Positions 1-13,740 of a stretch of DNA of 64,000 bases are shown here, piece by piece. This stretch comes from Straminergon stramineum (lineage: Eukaryota; Streptophyta; Bryopsida; Hypnales; Calliergonaceae). The stretch covers positions 16,182,001 to 16,246,000 of the forward strand of contig OY987267.1 of NCBI GenBank assembly GCA_963920665.1, given 5' to 3'. The notes under the pieces were generated by a model that saw nothing but the letters and a program-made list of their open reading frames with translations, was not told the origin of the DNA and made no database searches. Positions within the stretch are counted from its first letter, which is position 1. Every line of letters begins with the position of its first letter. The translations under genes and the position numbers were made by a program.

Positions 1-848
1 CAACCCTAAACATGAGGTATGCTATACAAAAACGACGTTCAAGATTTGATGAAACAACATGACAATGTGTGCAACAACCTCCTCCAACCTCCTGGCTCTC
101 GAAGGTTATCAAACTTAGTCTTTTTGCCTGGCCCTGTCAGTGTGGATGATGTTATCCTAAGTTAGTTTCTGGGCTGCTGTTCAGAAGGCAAAGAGTGATG
201 GCGTGATTTGCAGGTGAGGTTTTGCTTGCTTTCCCCAAACGCAGGTGACTTCTGACCCACTCCAGGAATGACATTCCAAGAGTCAGAAACTACAAATCCA
301 TTACTAAACCATTACTAAATTAATGATCTTGGTCAAATACTTTCAATTCCAAAACGATAACAAAGAACAAAAGCAAACCCTGTTAAGAAAATGAGCCTCC
401 AAAGATTCCTCAAAATCATGTTGATAACTCTGCAAGTACCATGCACCAAGAGCTCAATTGTGGGTCTGAAGACAGTGTCTGGCCAGCAGGTGGACAGGTA
501 TCACACTCCTGTCCATCTGATAATTTCAAAAATCTATTTCTTTTTACACCAAATTTTTTTTATTGTACGTTACAACAACCAATTTGAGAAATTCTATGAC
601 CCTCAGCTAACCCAATCCAAAAATTCTGTACTGATAAATTTCACAGAAATTGGTTCGTGACTTACCTAGGTAAGTGATTCTTCACAGGTCATCTGCACCT
701 AATTCCAGATAAAGCTGTCATGAATGAAAATTTGAACACGCAACTTCTGAAACAGATGAGAGGGCAACTAGACTTGAATGATCAATAAAGAGCTAGGTCA
801 AAATGTTGACCTATCTAATGTGAAGCAATGTTCAATATCTGAAACATG

Positions 849-3800
849 TTAACCATCCGACGTCAATAAGAACGCTAGTAGCCCAAGACCTAGAGTTATG
901 GACAATATGAAAGCTCCAGTAAACAACAACCCCTTCTCTGATAATTTTTCGTCTGTAACAGCTTTGCTTGTTTGGCTCAAAATCGACCTGATTTTCTCAA
1001 GGTCACCTTCTTTGGCAGCCTTCTTGATGACATCCTCTGCTGCGGCTAAATGTTTAATTCTGAGCTCCTGAAGTCGATCTTTACTTGACCAGATCCAACT
1101 TGTTGTGTGCCACATGAGGATGCCAACATAGATTCCTGAGACCACGTCCACACTGTAATGGTGCCGTTCACGGATCTCACGTTGTCCAGTATGCGCAACT
1201 AGAAGCCATATGAAAATTGAAGTCCAGCCAGGATAGGCCTCCTGCACATCGGGCATGTAACCATCAATAGGAGTGTAACCATAAATAGACATTAACTTTT
1301 GGTATGATAAGAAAGATATTGGTCTCTGGCTGTGTTAGTTCTACAAACAAGTGGCTAATAACGAGTGTCTCTGCCTCAAATGGAAATGTCAAACTAGCAC
1401 ATGTCATTCTTCCACTAATTTAAAATTCAAAGACAGTTCTTGGAATGCTAATATAATGCGATTCAACATGCTACTATTGCTTTAACAAACGTCTCATTTT
1501 TATTGGGCACCATAACTGTCCACATTTTCAAACCATTTCTCAGTCTCTCCCTCCAGGATCGAGACCAAATTGCTAAAGCGACCTTAAGCTTATAAACATA
1601 AGTAAAAAAAGTAGGGTTTGAAATTGGTACCTGCCAAGCCATAGCTGTCAGAACTGCTACATACATGTGACCACTGTACACAAGATCATTGCACCCACCA
1701 CCGGCACGTTTCAGAGTGTTGAACCAGTTCTCTGGTCCTTGCCCGGTTTGCGCTGGGTCCATGGGCCTCAAAATGTTTACCAAGAATTGCATTGAACCCC
1801 AGTTGGGTACGAACTCTGCAGGATAATTCCCAACTGGTGCTGTAACAAAATATACCACCAGCAGTCTTCATTAGAAAACGAGATGAAAATTGAATACAAC
1901 AAATCAGTTCATAAAGTATCAATTGCGAGTCAGGTATCAATGGCCACTCACATTAAATCCTACCCACAAGAAGTTGAGGAAGAGATCCTCTTGCGAGGTG
2001 TCACAGAAGGCCTAACGGACGAAATCTTTGGGTCCAGGTAGGATGATCTAAAACCAAGTGTCTACCTAAAACGTGCCTAAGAAGTCTAAATCTAGGTAAC
2101 AAATAGATACTCATTTTAGAATGTTGAACATTAGGACGTTGAAATTAGGACACAAATTGAAAAATCTATCAATTGAACTTGCGCTCTTATAAAATTTGCA
2201 TACAACATTCAAGTGCCATTCTACAATATTCAAAAAACCATTTATTCACATGACTTCAACAAAGTTCAGCGGCAATGTAATGTGACTATAAATTCAGACC
2301 TCACTTGCACACAATCATGGTCGTCAATTGAAATTGCTTGGTAATAGCTTATCCTACCATATATAAAGATATGTTGGTGAAAGAAAGCCATCATGATAGA
2401 TTAAGAACATAGAAAAAAGCCAAGCAGCAATACAACCATGTCTTGATGTCACATTTTGAGCTAAGTTGTCAATCAATAAGTGAGACATATCCTACACAAG
2501 AAAGGTAGAAAAAAACGATTACAAGAGACTGAGAGTACTTGGACCTTACCAAATGCCTCGTCCCGTCTGATGACCTCCCTAACCATATCAGGGTCCTTCG
2601 CATAAGGCACGTAGTATTTTTGTGCCCATGGATGTGGGTGCTTGGCAGTCTTGAACCGTGCGTGGGCACACCAGGGTCGTGCAGAAGGAAGGATGGTAGC
2701 AACGAACGTCAAAACTCGAATAAGCCGTCCGACCCCCATGGTGAACATGTACCGCGCACCGAGTCCCATGCCAGGGGCTTTCACGCATCCATACAACACT
2801 GAAAAGGCCAAGAGAAGGAAGAGCATCAAGAAATGGTGAAGTCCGATGACCGGGGCTCGTAAAAAGGCTACAATTGGTGATGGAAGCTTCTCGTTGCCAA
2901 ATAGGATCAGCCATTGTCCAGAGTCAGGAAGGGGCGAGGTGTTCCTGTTGACACGAACCAAGATGATTAGGCTCCACATGATTCCTCCTTCTAGCAAACT
3001 CCTCCTTGCATCAGCATTCTCACTAAGGTATGTAGAAACCCATAATCAACTGCGACACCTACATTTCGACCAAAAAGTGTCACAAAAAAATAGAGATTGT
3101 TTACACAAGGTGTAAACAATCAAAACATGAGTATATGGAGTCTATAGTATAGGTTTTGAGTACACCTAGGGATAGTACTTTGAAAATTCTTAACTTATTC
3201 ATACGGTGTCCAAATGATGCATGCCAAAGTCCGTTGGATTCCTCTTTTAGGTGCCAATAAAATCAATTAGAATAGTCTATGTTTTACAACACTAAGTATG
3301 CTCAGTTTCTATTAGTGTCGATTATGGGTGCACACGCCGTAACAACACTGATTTCTGCTTGGAATAAGAAAATAGAGCGTGCTTAGAACCGATCTATTTC
3401 TAACCTAATAAATGAAAGAATCCAATCAGGTCGTAGAACAAACTCAACACTCTAGTACCACAAACTAATGAAAAGATGCTCATCAAAATGACTGTCCACC
3501 AACTAGAGAATTAGGCAACAAACCTGCCATTAGATTGTCTAAACAAAACCAAAGTAGTGTATGGAAGACCAAAACGTCTTATTTGAAGGATAGAGGACCC
3601 TAGTGTATTTATAAAAAACGAGGCTCAGTGAGATCAGCCTAGAGTATCTCTTTTTTCTCAGTTTTTTACTAGACCCTAACCGAGGCAACCTGCAAGGCAA
3701 TTCCAAACTTATCCCAAACCCTACTCACTCTGCCCCTAGGAGATGTGATTTGTAAGGGTCAACAAAGAACACCCTGAATCCAGGATTGAGGGTCTTCAAC

Positions 3801-4519
3801 ACCAACGGAAGAGACCCTATAGTATGTTAGGTTTCCTTCTCCGCGTTCTCTAGAGTACAAACTAACCATCTACGCTAATCTAGTCACAATCCCTTAAATT
3901 TAAAGTACAAGCAACTACAAAACTACAAAACACATTGTAAGTGCAAATTCTCACCAAACTTGCCATTGCTCTTAGCACCAAAATCAAACATAATTTGCGC
4001 TTCCAAGGAATGCTAATCCAGACCCAGCACTGTAGTGAATCATAGCACCGCCATAGCCTGGATGCAGTGGCAACTATCTAACCTAATCTAGTCACAATCC
4101 CTTGAACAGTACAAGAGATTCTAACAACTTATTACAACTGCAGAGTCTCAGCACACTTGCCATTGCTGTCAACACCGGAACTAAAAAAAACCCAACCAGA
4201 AGAGGACAAGGAATGCTTACCAATGCCAATCCAGGCCCAGGACAGTCGTGACATACTGCACCGCCATAGCCTCGATGCAGAGGCAACTAAGCATGAACAC
4301 CAGAGAGCCTAAGAAGATCCCAATGGTCCGAAGCTCCCGTGACCAGTACTCATAGTAGGGTGCCCGAACTGCAGCTGCAACAGCGAAGAATATCCACAGA
4401 CAAGGTTGTAGAACCTGGTGAAGTCCTGGTGCAACTTCTCGTAAGTAATCCACCCCGACGTACGCTACGGCCGCCACTCCCAAGGCCTTGGGATACGGTG
4501 TCCTCAGGTCCATCCTCAT
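849..4519 (-). CDS. PLM: Sphingomyelin-synthase-like (PAP2_C) membrane protein, PLM homologue
   Basis: Four exons read on the minus strand: 4519-4221, 2944-2550, 1839-1631 and 1241-849. Each has GT-AG borders and matching phases (2, 1, 0), giving 1296 nt and 431 aa. The protein is multi-pass. Its lipid-phosphotransferase signature is visible: GGCNDLVYSGH with His289, then RERHHYSVD with His329 and Asp333, the His-His-Asp set of the sphingomyelin synthase/PAP2_C family. A charged, coiled-coil-like stretch (about 345-400) leads to a C-terminal membrane segment and a short tail. Sequence and length fit Arabidopsis At1g43580 (PHLOEM UNLOADING MODULATOR), linked to sphingolipid metabolism and plasmodesmal structure. 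Family membership is seen; the substrate is inferred and unknown. The first ATG (4519) is used; a second in-frame ATG lies at 4513. A possible AATAAA on this strand is at 564-559. Intron 1 is the longest, about 1.3 kb, and contains a decayed copy of the exon 1 end. Confidence 0.92.
3875..4288. repeat. Decayed tandem duplication of the PLM exon 1/intron 1 border
   Basis: Two units of about 200 bp lie head to tail: 3875-4076 and 4083-4288. Both begin CTAATCTAGTCACAATCCCTT and end near GCAACTA. The second unit contains the real 3' end of PLM exon 1 and its donor. The first contains a diverged copy (about 4008-4076) with a short deletion that removes the donor, so it is probably not spliced and lies inside intron 1. 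Confidence 0.8.
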
Positions 4520-6172
4520 GTCCGCTGGGTGGGGAAAATCTTCTAGAGTCGAAAATTAGGGTAAGCCTCTCTCTTGCTGTGTGGTATCACACTACAATGC
4601 ATATGCATTGGAAGTAACTTAGTAGTTCGGTTAGGAACCACCTTCTGCACAAGACGCATTTGCTTCAGCCTCCATTGAGAGAAAGTCGCTTTGAGGCTGT
4701 CAGTAACGAATTCGTGCAAAGTAGTGTCAAGAACAGGCTCTAAATGAAAGTCACATCTGGTAAAAACATGGCATCTGTACCATCTAGAAACCACGCGTTG
4801 GGTATTCTTGTATCTCTAAAAGAATGATGCTGTACATTAGCTCACACTAGAGATTCCGGAATAGACCACTACTGCATATAATTGCCGAAATGCAATAGCA
4901 CAGGTATGTAATGTGGTTCCATCCAGTTCACATCTCAAAGAATTCACATCATCGAAGCGCAATCGTCCACAAAAAAACACCCCATTTGCTTCAAGGGGTC
5001 AAAACCTTCTCAAACCGACACAAAAAAGCAAGGACACGAACACTAAGTAATTCAACATGCAAAGCAACTCACCCAAATCACCACTCTGCAGACGCAAATT
5101 CGTCGCCACAGAGTCAAACACTAACCTGCACTATTTACAGAGAGAATCAGAGTCACCGACAATCCGTACACAAGCACCGCAAAATTCAATTAACCCCGAC
5201 GCCCTTCCTCCATTTCCGGAAGCTCGGCGTTCCAAACTTTTCAAAACACAATTCTCTCACTGATCCATTAATCAGGAAACACGATACTTCCTCCTCTCCG
5301 TAACTACACTGGTCCAGCACCAATTCTCTCTCTCACTCTCTCTCTCTCTCTTTGAAGCGGACGGAAGAATGGTCAAGGCTTGCTTGCTCCCTATCTTCCT
5401 GTCGCAAGAGGACAGTACCACCTGTAAATCTCGGTGTCGCACGGGACGATCGGGACAGTACTGCCTTCCCTGCTGCTGTCGGTCGGTCGCAAAGCCGAGC
5501 ACTGCCACGGCGACGGTAGCTTGTGCCGTCTGTCACCACGGCGTTGTTGAAGGTTCTAGATATGGGGGCAGCTTTTTTCTTGGGATCTGCGGGGGATGGA
5601 GATTCTGGCGTAGGGCATTTAGTTTGCTATATTGATGTACTCAATTTTTGATGTGTGTGAGAGAGAGAGAGCTTCCATGCATTGCTCAACTAGCTGAGAA
5701 TTTCCAAAGTGTGAGAATTTCGATAGTCTATACTTACATACATCAAAATACCCACTGACCCCAATGTCCGAAAGAATACAGAGACTACGCTCCGCTAACT
5801 CAGGAAAACGATTAGATACGAGATCTGCTAAAGCTTCAGCTTCGAAGTAAGCTTAAGCCCCGAAAAGGAACAAACGAATCGAAACCCATGAAAAACATTG
5901 AAACAACAGATGTGAACTCTTACAAGATAGTAAGGTTAGATCCTTGACATCTTCTAAGGCAAGATTCACAGGAAATTTGGGGCAAAGGACGAAGTAAACC
6001 TGAATTGGTGATTGATGCCGCACTTCGACTAAGTATGTGGAGTGCGTCGATCATTGGATCTTCGGCAAAGACTGAAAGAGTCATTTCGGAAGAGTTCGGG
6101 GTGTGCTCGTGAGCGTCCGGTGGTACCGAGTGGCCCGGAACCGGAACCGGTAAACACTGCTTATTCTATTTA
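4520..6172 (-). promoter_or_regulatory. Upstream region of PLM (promoter/5' leader, inferred)
   Basis: About 1.6 kb between the PLM start and the first transposon. Base composition is clearly less AT-rich than the rest of the window, mostly at 5270-5640 and 5980-6160. Open frames of 60-130 codons occur on both strands, but none resembles a known protein; they are better explained by local GC content. I could not place a TATA box or transcription start with confidence. Confidence 0.4.
5325..5352. repeat. CT microsatellite upstream of PLM
   Basis: An almost pure CT run, read as GA on the strand of the PLM gene about 800 bp upstream of its start. It lies in a GC-richer block (about 5270-5640) that probably holds the promoter or 5' leader. 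A second short GA run is at 5657-5671. Confidence 0.8.
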
Positions 6173-6862
6173 CAGGTAGAACCTCCCTTAAGGTAGACCA
6201 GCCTATTACCACCCTGATTCGCAATCTGAGTATATTAGGACCAACTTCAAGAGGGGCACATATTTTTCAGAGGTGTGCGCATGTTTCACGAATCAAACCC
6301 AAGTAGAATTATAATTTCACGATAAAAATTGTAATTTCTATGAATTTTTAAAGTGGTCTGCCCTAAATTACAAATCTGCCACTAGACTAGAGTCATAAAT
6401 GTCCTATCTTAAACCTATAACCACCATTACATATACCTATTAACACCGGAGTTCCCACCAATCTAAGGCTGATACGTTACCCAAGTTGAAATTAATGCCC
6501 TGAAATTGTTAGTGCAGTGAATGGATTTGGGTGAGTTTCATGGTGGTGATGGGGCCAAAACTAGGATGGCGGTTATAGGAAGTTGGTGGAAATGGGCTGG
6601 TCTACCTTAGTGCATGGTGTGAGGACTATGCAATTAGAGAGGTTTATGCATTTAGAGAAGCCATAGGGCCACTTGTCATTTCATCTGGTTGTTGTTTTTT
6701 GGAAACAAATGAAACGGAATTTCATTGCTTGTTATTTCATCTTGAATCATGCGCCACATCTTTTTTCATCTTGCATCATGGACATGGGCCACCTATTGTC
6801 TACAAATTTTTTTAATGCATATTCTGTTCCAAGGGAGGGTGCACTAAGAGAGGTTCTACCTG
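6173..6862. mobile_element. TA-flanked MITE with CAGGTAGAACC ends (Emigrant/pogo-like), interrupted
   Basis: The left end CAGGTAGAACCTC follows TA (6171-6172). The right end is its inverted form, GAGGTTCTACCTG, followed by TA. A shorter relative is at 28226-28440. No coding capacity is seen. The 690-bp length is explained by a second element inserted at 6191-6607. The ends recall the plant Emigrant/Lemi MITEs of the pogo-mariner group, a family assignment from memory of the terminal motif. Confidence 0.75.
6191..6607. mobile_element. Nested TIR element inside the 6.2-kb MITE
   Basis: The perfect terminal inverted repeat AGGTAGACCAGCC / GGCTGGTCTACCT extends imperfectly to about 22 bp and is bounded by TA on both sides (6189-6190 and 6608-6609). 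Removing one TA and the insert restores the continuous end seen in the 28.2-kb relative (CCTC..TTAGTGCA). A TTA duplication is also possible if one asymmetric base is allowed. The insert is non-coding. Confidence 0.75.
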
Positions 6863-9800
6863 TATTGTTGAATATTGTCGAGGTCTGCAAAAAATAATTC
6901 TAATCATAGGTGCTGGAATTTTAGTGGTTTTTTTTTGGAGAAAGCACAAAATTTGAGTGAATATTTCTATTTTTAGCATCTATCAAACTTGTTTTTCCAA
7001 CTCTAATTAAATAATTGTCATGAAACCTTGATAGCCAAGTACAATAGTATAAATGGGAAAGCCCTCCAAAGTAGTAATTCCAAAGGTAGAAAGAGTTAGA
7101 CAAGGAAGGCAAAGATCAACAAGGCCTTTTCTTTTTATGGTGTATTTCTTTAAAAAGTGAATTTTTTAAGCTACCCGAGCAACTTTGACCTTCCAAAAAA
7201 TCATATATCATATATCATAATAAATAATTTTTTAACCATATATTCAAAAGTTATGAAAATTGTTGCACCTTACAAATACTCTTGAACCACATGATGTGAA
7301 AATTTCACTAGAAAAAAAAGAAAATTTTGTTTGTAAATGGATGACCAAAAACACTATCTTGCCTAAAAACACCACTTGGTTCTTTAGGCGGTAGAACTAT
7401 AAAAGAATTTGCTTCCTAGCACAACATAGAATATAGGCAATATAACTAGTGAAACAAGTTTGTAATATGTATTAGCTTATGAGGTAAGAGGTCCATAAAT
7501 TGCCTAGGTTCTGAATATCTAGGAAATAATAATATGTCCCTTGAAATACTATTATTGCCATTTATAAGGTAGGTAGGCTTAAAGGGATGGTTTATAGACC
7601 TCCTACCTTGGATTATAGTATGCCATTCCTTAGCTAGAGTTCTTAGAACTTTGGATTTCAACAAATCTTTAGCCAAAGTTGAAAGAATGTTATTTTGTGA
7701 GGGATTTTAATAAATAAAGCTTGAAGAAAACTAGCTAATGTTTGAAATGGTTTTGTGTTGAATTTGTGTTCATTTTAAACAACCACATTATTTTTAAGGA
7801 ATTTTTGTTTGTTTCGAATTAATAAGAAATTCAACAAAAAAACATTTCATATCGAAGGCAATTTCTTCTTGCGAAACTCTTATATCTTTTAGAACCTCAA
7901 CGTGGAGAAGAATTTGTTTACTCAAGATTCGAGTCCCTAGGACAATAGGAGAGAATATAGCCGATAGAAATTCCCTCTTTTAGGGAGGTTGACTCTATCT
8001 AAATCAAATTTGCAAAAATCAAAATTAAATGCATAGAATAGAATAGATATTATATTGTGAGACTGGTGAGAATGTTGGAATAGTCTTTATTGGCAATCTA
8101 ACCCCAATGTAGGCTTATTCAATTGATTTTTTTATATATTTGGATGTTCAAATCAATCATTCCATATAATTAATCAAAAAATGCATTGCCTAATGATTTG
8201 AAGACTACATTTCAAAAGCAAGAAAACATAACTGTTAATTCAAAAAGAGCATATAACAAGTGATACATGAAAAAACAAGGATATTCTTGTAAAAGATAAA
8301 TCATTGTAATTCAAAATTCAAGAATTTGTTATCAAACAATCTATATTCGTATTTTGATATAATCAAACAAATTGAGTTTTAAAGGATTGCATTGGAGGAT
8401 ATGAGTAGATGGGATATAATTATTTTGCTTTGGCACTATTGATTTGACCACTTGAATGAGTCTAGAGTATGATTAATTCATCTCTCATATTATTTTGAAA
8501 TAATTGAATTTGATTACGAATAATTCAATAAATCAGATTTTCATCCTTTCTTACTTAAGATGCATTTTTGTTTATAATTTGGACTAGGGACAAATGAGGG
8601 GATCATGTACACCAATACATACATACCAAATATTTTATTTCTTGATGTGGTTGGAAAATTAATGGTGAACTTAATTGGTGGAAATATATTCATTTGTTTC
8701 TATTAGTACAATCTCATAAAACTTAGTGTTTTGTGTTCTATTATATTAAGTAAGCAAAGCATAAATAATAATGAGAAAACAACATTTTATTGGTAGCAAA
8801 GTGATATATTTCTTGTTATAAAAATTGCTCCCAATACCTTTATATGCCAAAAACTATTATAATTGTAACTTGAGGATATTAAATTTAGCCCAAATTCTAA
8901 GAGTAATTCGAAAAAGCTATAGGTGTAATAGAGCATCAAACCTTTAACATACTCATATCTTGTTCCAAAAAATCTTTGAACAATGACAATGGCATAACAA
9001 TAAGTATCACTATAGTCAACATCATTTGTCATACTTTTAGTAATTGTTTCTCCAACAATCATGATGTACTTCATGTCTTCATAACACATTAATTTTAGTC
9101 TTATTTTGTTACTCTATTGTAAATTTTGGGTGGAAACCACTCTGAAATTCAATAGTACAAAATATTACAATTTTTTTTGTGAATAATTCATTTTGAAAAT
9201 ATTAAAATTATAAACAATTGGAACAACATTGAAGAAATTTGGAGATACTAAGCTAGCAAGTTTTTTCTATAAAATTCATTTACAACCATAATCTTAGTCC
9301 ATTCTATTTCTTGAGAAAGATATTTGAAAATAGATATGAAAAAGCTTTGGGATTCTTTGGAAGTTCAAGCTAAAGAATAATTTCCATAATATCATAAACA
9401 CTATGTCACATTGTCTTGTCTCTTCATAAATACAATTATATTGCTTGTAGCTTCCACTTTAATGAATGCAAATTGAGTAAAATCAAGTTAATTCACCTTC
9501 AAAGTTTTTTCAAAGATATTATATGCTTCTTATTGTTGATCATTGTCTAAGAAATCTTCATAAAACAAATAAAATAGATCTTTTTCACACAATTCATAAA
9601 TACATCTTCTTAAATTCTTTGATTGAAGAAATTTATTGCCTTACTTAATAAAAAGTTCTACTACATTTAAAATTTAATAATTGGGAGATATTATGCATGG
9701 CATATTAAAAATATATCATTTTTACTAAAGAATAATTTTGGCAATAAAACACTAATTTTCTATAATGAATTTAAGAATTATCTCTATTAGAATAAAAATA

Positions 9801-12010
9801 ATTGTAGATATTGTAGGAAATCATCACTAGTAATTTTATTTATTAATACGTCAATATTGCATTTTTTTACCATCCTTACGAAATTAAATAGGTAAAAAAA
9901 TATATATAGTGTAGATATTCTACTCATTTGTTAATTATGTTAAGGAACTCATATTATATTCTCTATATAATTTTCATCCTCTTACCTTGTAAAAGTTTGA
10001 GGCAATTATGAGATTTTTTCTTACATCACATAAAAAATACTAATTTTAATGCCCACAACTAATTCACAACTTATACAATTTTTTTAAACAATAACATTAG
10101 GTAATTTGAATTGTGAAGACTTGATAACAAATTTTTAAGTATAATCAATGTTAATAGTAAATAATTGATTATATTATATTATATATACATAAATGAAATC
10201 TTACTAGTGAAATTCAACTAGAAGACAATAATAACGTATAAAACTTTTGATAAAATGAGCAAGTGATCATATAGCTAGAAAAATGATGAAGAGGCATTTT
10301 TAATATTAATATCTTTACAAACAGTCATTTGCAACAAGAAAATAACTTGAAAATATAGATTTCAACTCTTTAAAAGATATTTTTTTTCTTTAAAAGTTTT
10401 TCTTTCCTCTAATATTGTGAAAGATCATTATTATAAATCATGTTTTATAACTTTAAATTTTCAAATTTTATATATTTACAACATGGAATTTTTTTATGAT
10501 AGAACATGAAGAAAATTTGATTAATTATCAAAACATAAATGAGTGAATTAAAAATATTGCATTGAATGCAATGGGCAAAAAAACAAAGATCAATCATTGT
10601 ATCTCATATTTGGCTATACGCTTCATAAACATGAAAGTCTCTAAATTGTAGAACTAAACCTCTAAGTGCATTAGAGTCTATTGTATTTGAAGAAAATAGA
10701 TAGAGTGCAAATTGTCCAAAGAAGATGTATTTTTCATTCATTCAAAATTTTCTCACTTGTTAAGCATACTTAATAATATGAAATGGTTAAGATCTCAAAA
10801 AATAATAATTGATATTCTACACCAATTTTATATTTTAATTTTTTAAAATATTCTTATGAAAACTTTATAATTCTAAATCATTGCAATAAATTCCATTTTT
10901 TTTAAAAATATTTTTAAATTTTAAATTATAATTATAAATATTGGTGAAATCATTTGAAAACCAAAATTTAAAACTTTTGTTTACAAATCAATACCATTTA
11001 ATTCCTCAAAAAAATTATAGCCCATCTTTGAAGAACTTTAAATCAACTTAAAAATTTGGGTATTTAGAAATTTGTCATTTATTTTATCAATAAAATAAAT
11101 CTTGGTCACTTAAAAACTAGATATTAGTATTTCTGAAGAATTACTGATATTATTTCCTATAAGTTCCTATAAATGATTCGATATTAAGATTTTGAGGTTT
11201 TAGAAGAAGAAGATAAATAGTTGTTTATAAATTTTCTTTCCAACGTGAACTTTTGACTATGGATCTTGAATTCAAAAAATTATGATTAATCACAGTTGGA
11301 TTTTATGAAATATTACATATTTTGCAAATATTGAAGTGCAATTTTTTACTTGTTATACTCATTGAGTAGTCAAATTCTTTAAATTGAAAAGTTACACATA
11401 TTGTGATTGAACCATGCCCTCTATAAAAAATGAATGGAAATTATAATATTGAAATTATACACTTGTTGGAAATTAAAAATTTTAATATTGCTTTCCGATT
11501 CATTGGAGTTTTTTTATTCTTAATGTTGATTAAAATTCAATAAAAATTATGAGTCTTTTTTTAAATATTATTACAGAACTTTGAACATTAATTTTTGCTT
11601 GTTGTTTCAAATATCACAATTTTTTGAATTCCAAGATTATATGAATATAATTAATAATTTTAAATATGTTTTAATTTTTATAACTAAAAGTATTAAAATT
11701 CATATCTCTTCTTTAGTCTCATTGATATTTGAAGATGTTCCACCATAGGATGTGATAAAAAAAACAGGTTCCCTTATTACAAGAACCTTAAAAGAATTTT
11801 GGTAGAAGATATTACATTATTTATATGTTGTACTCTAAAGAAGTCTTGCAAATGTTTGAAATTGGATTCGTTTTCATGGGGTGAAATTAAGTTTATGTGT
11901 AACATCATTGTTGGGATATTGTAGTATAACTTTTTGTTTGATTTTTGTAGGCATTTAAAATTTCAAAAATGATGATATATATATATATATATATTTTTTT
12001 TTTAATTTAA

Positions 12011-12046
<36 letters not shown>

Positions 12047-13738
12047 TTTATTTATTTATTTATTTTTTGTAAAAAAAATAATAAGCTACTCTATAAGTAG
12101 TTTATATTAAATTTTAATGGGTCATGCATGGTAAATTAAGAGAGTGTATCAATGTTGTACCTCTACTTTCCAATAAATGATGTCTTTGATGCAAGACTTC
12201 ATATTTACAATATATTGTACCATTCAATCTATGTAAGACATGTCAATATGTTTATTTCAAAATATTGTGAATTTGAAGATTTAATTAAACCTTTTGAGAG
12301 TCAGTGTGCAAATTTTGAACAAGAAATGAACTTGTTAAATGTTGCATTTCTTAGTTATTATCAATTTGTTGAAAAAAAATCATTCCTCATATTTGCATAT
12401 AAATTTGCATGTACAGTAGATAATTGCTCACAATTACTTGAATAGTACAAATTATATAGATAAAACCAAACATTTGAAATTCATAATTTGCAACAATGCA
12501 TCACAAAATTACAATACATTATCTCTTAAGATTGTACCCATGGTCAAGTCCACATTCTCTAGCAAATAATTAATTCAAGTTCAAAAATATGAATTAGCAC
12601 ATGCTTAAAAATAAGAAGTTATTTTTTTCATGAAAAAATTCATTTATATGAAAAATAATACTCCCCAAAGTCCAGAATCTATTTTTGAATTCTTTTTTAT
12701 AACCTTGATTGTAAAGTACAAAATCTAAATAATATAAGATGTGTTTAGCTGATAATCATCCAAATAATTGGTAAACTCATTAATTTTCAAATTTCCATAT
12801 ATTTAAAATACTTTTTATATAAAAAATAGTCTTCAAAATTGGATGAGTATGAAATCTAAAACACCTATTAAGTAGTAAATGCTTGCGACAATTGACTATC
12901 CATTCAAAAGACAGCCTCCACTTCCTACTCAATTAATTAGCCCCCCCCCCCTCCCCCCAAAATTAGTAGCCATTGATCGTTTTTGAAAAAATAAATAAAA
13001 ACACCCCCTTCCCTACCGTTGATCCTGATACAAATATTATCATACCATACATATACCGTATGGATATGGATATGGAAAATAGATACGGATTATCCCATAT
13101 TGATTGTCAAACAACTTCGTTTTCAAAAATACAAGAGTGAAGGGGTACTGGGTTTTGAAAAATAATTTGATTGCCTCAACACACCTTCCTCACTATCCAC
13201 TCAAAAAACAGCCTCCACAATTGACATTCAGTTGTACATAGAATTATTTGAGATTCTCCCTTGTAAAATCTTGCACAAGATTATACAATAATTCCTCATG
13301 CTCAAAGAAAAAAACTCCAAAGTTCACAAATTTTGGATTATTACAAAGACTATAAATCTTCCAACTCTGAGATATTAATGTTACTTTGAGGGATAACTAC
13401 AATCTACAAATGAAAATAGAAACAACACTTTCAAGTGGAATTTATGTTTTTATTCAAATTCAAATTTTTATAGGCTTATATTTTAAATTTGAAATATCTA
13501 CCAAGAACATACATTACTGATTAAGTGATATTCAAATTTTGTTGTAAAAGTCACAATAATACGAAGGATTTTATTTTATTATTTACGTCATAAACCATAT
13601 TTGTCCAATTCTATCTGATGTAATTATACTTGCATTTACAATTCTCACTTGTGTATACCTATGTGATACAATCAAACTTCAATTGTTTTTTATATTTTCA
13701 TTTGATTAATCATTAATACAATGATTGAGATACAATTG
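6863..13738. other. AT-rich intergenic stretch, no supported gene
   Basis: About 6.9 kb of very AT-rich DNA. The open frames (for example 8787-9089 minus and 12152-12445 plus) match nothing I recognise. Between 9660 and 9100 on the minus strand, protein-like blocks alternate with stop codons and may be a decayed coding sequence of unknown origin. A poly-C run is at 12941-12958. Nothing else is supported. Confidence 0.55.
11973..12068. repeat. Compound microsatellite (TA)n, (ATT)n, (TTTA)n
   Basis: An uninterrupted TA run, then a T-rich spacer, about ten ATT units (12014-12045), and TTTA units. This is directly visible simple sequence. Confidence 0.95.
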
Positions 13739-13740
13739 TA

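Noticed and set aside
2588..2914. 108-codon minus-strand frame and overlapping plus-strand frames
   Set aside because: They lie in other frames of PLM exon 2, whose own frame carries the conserved family sequence.
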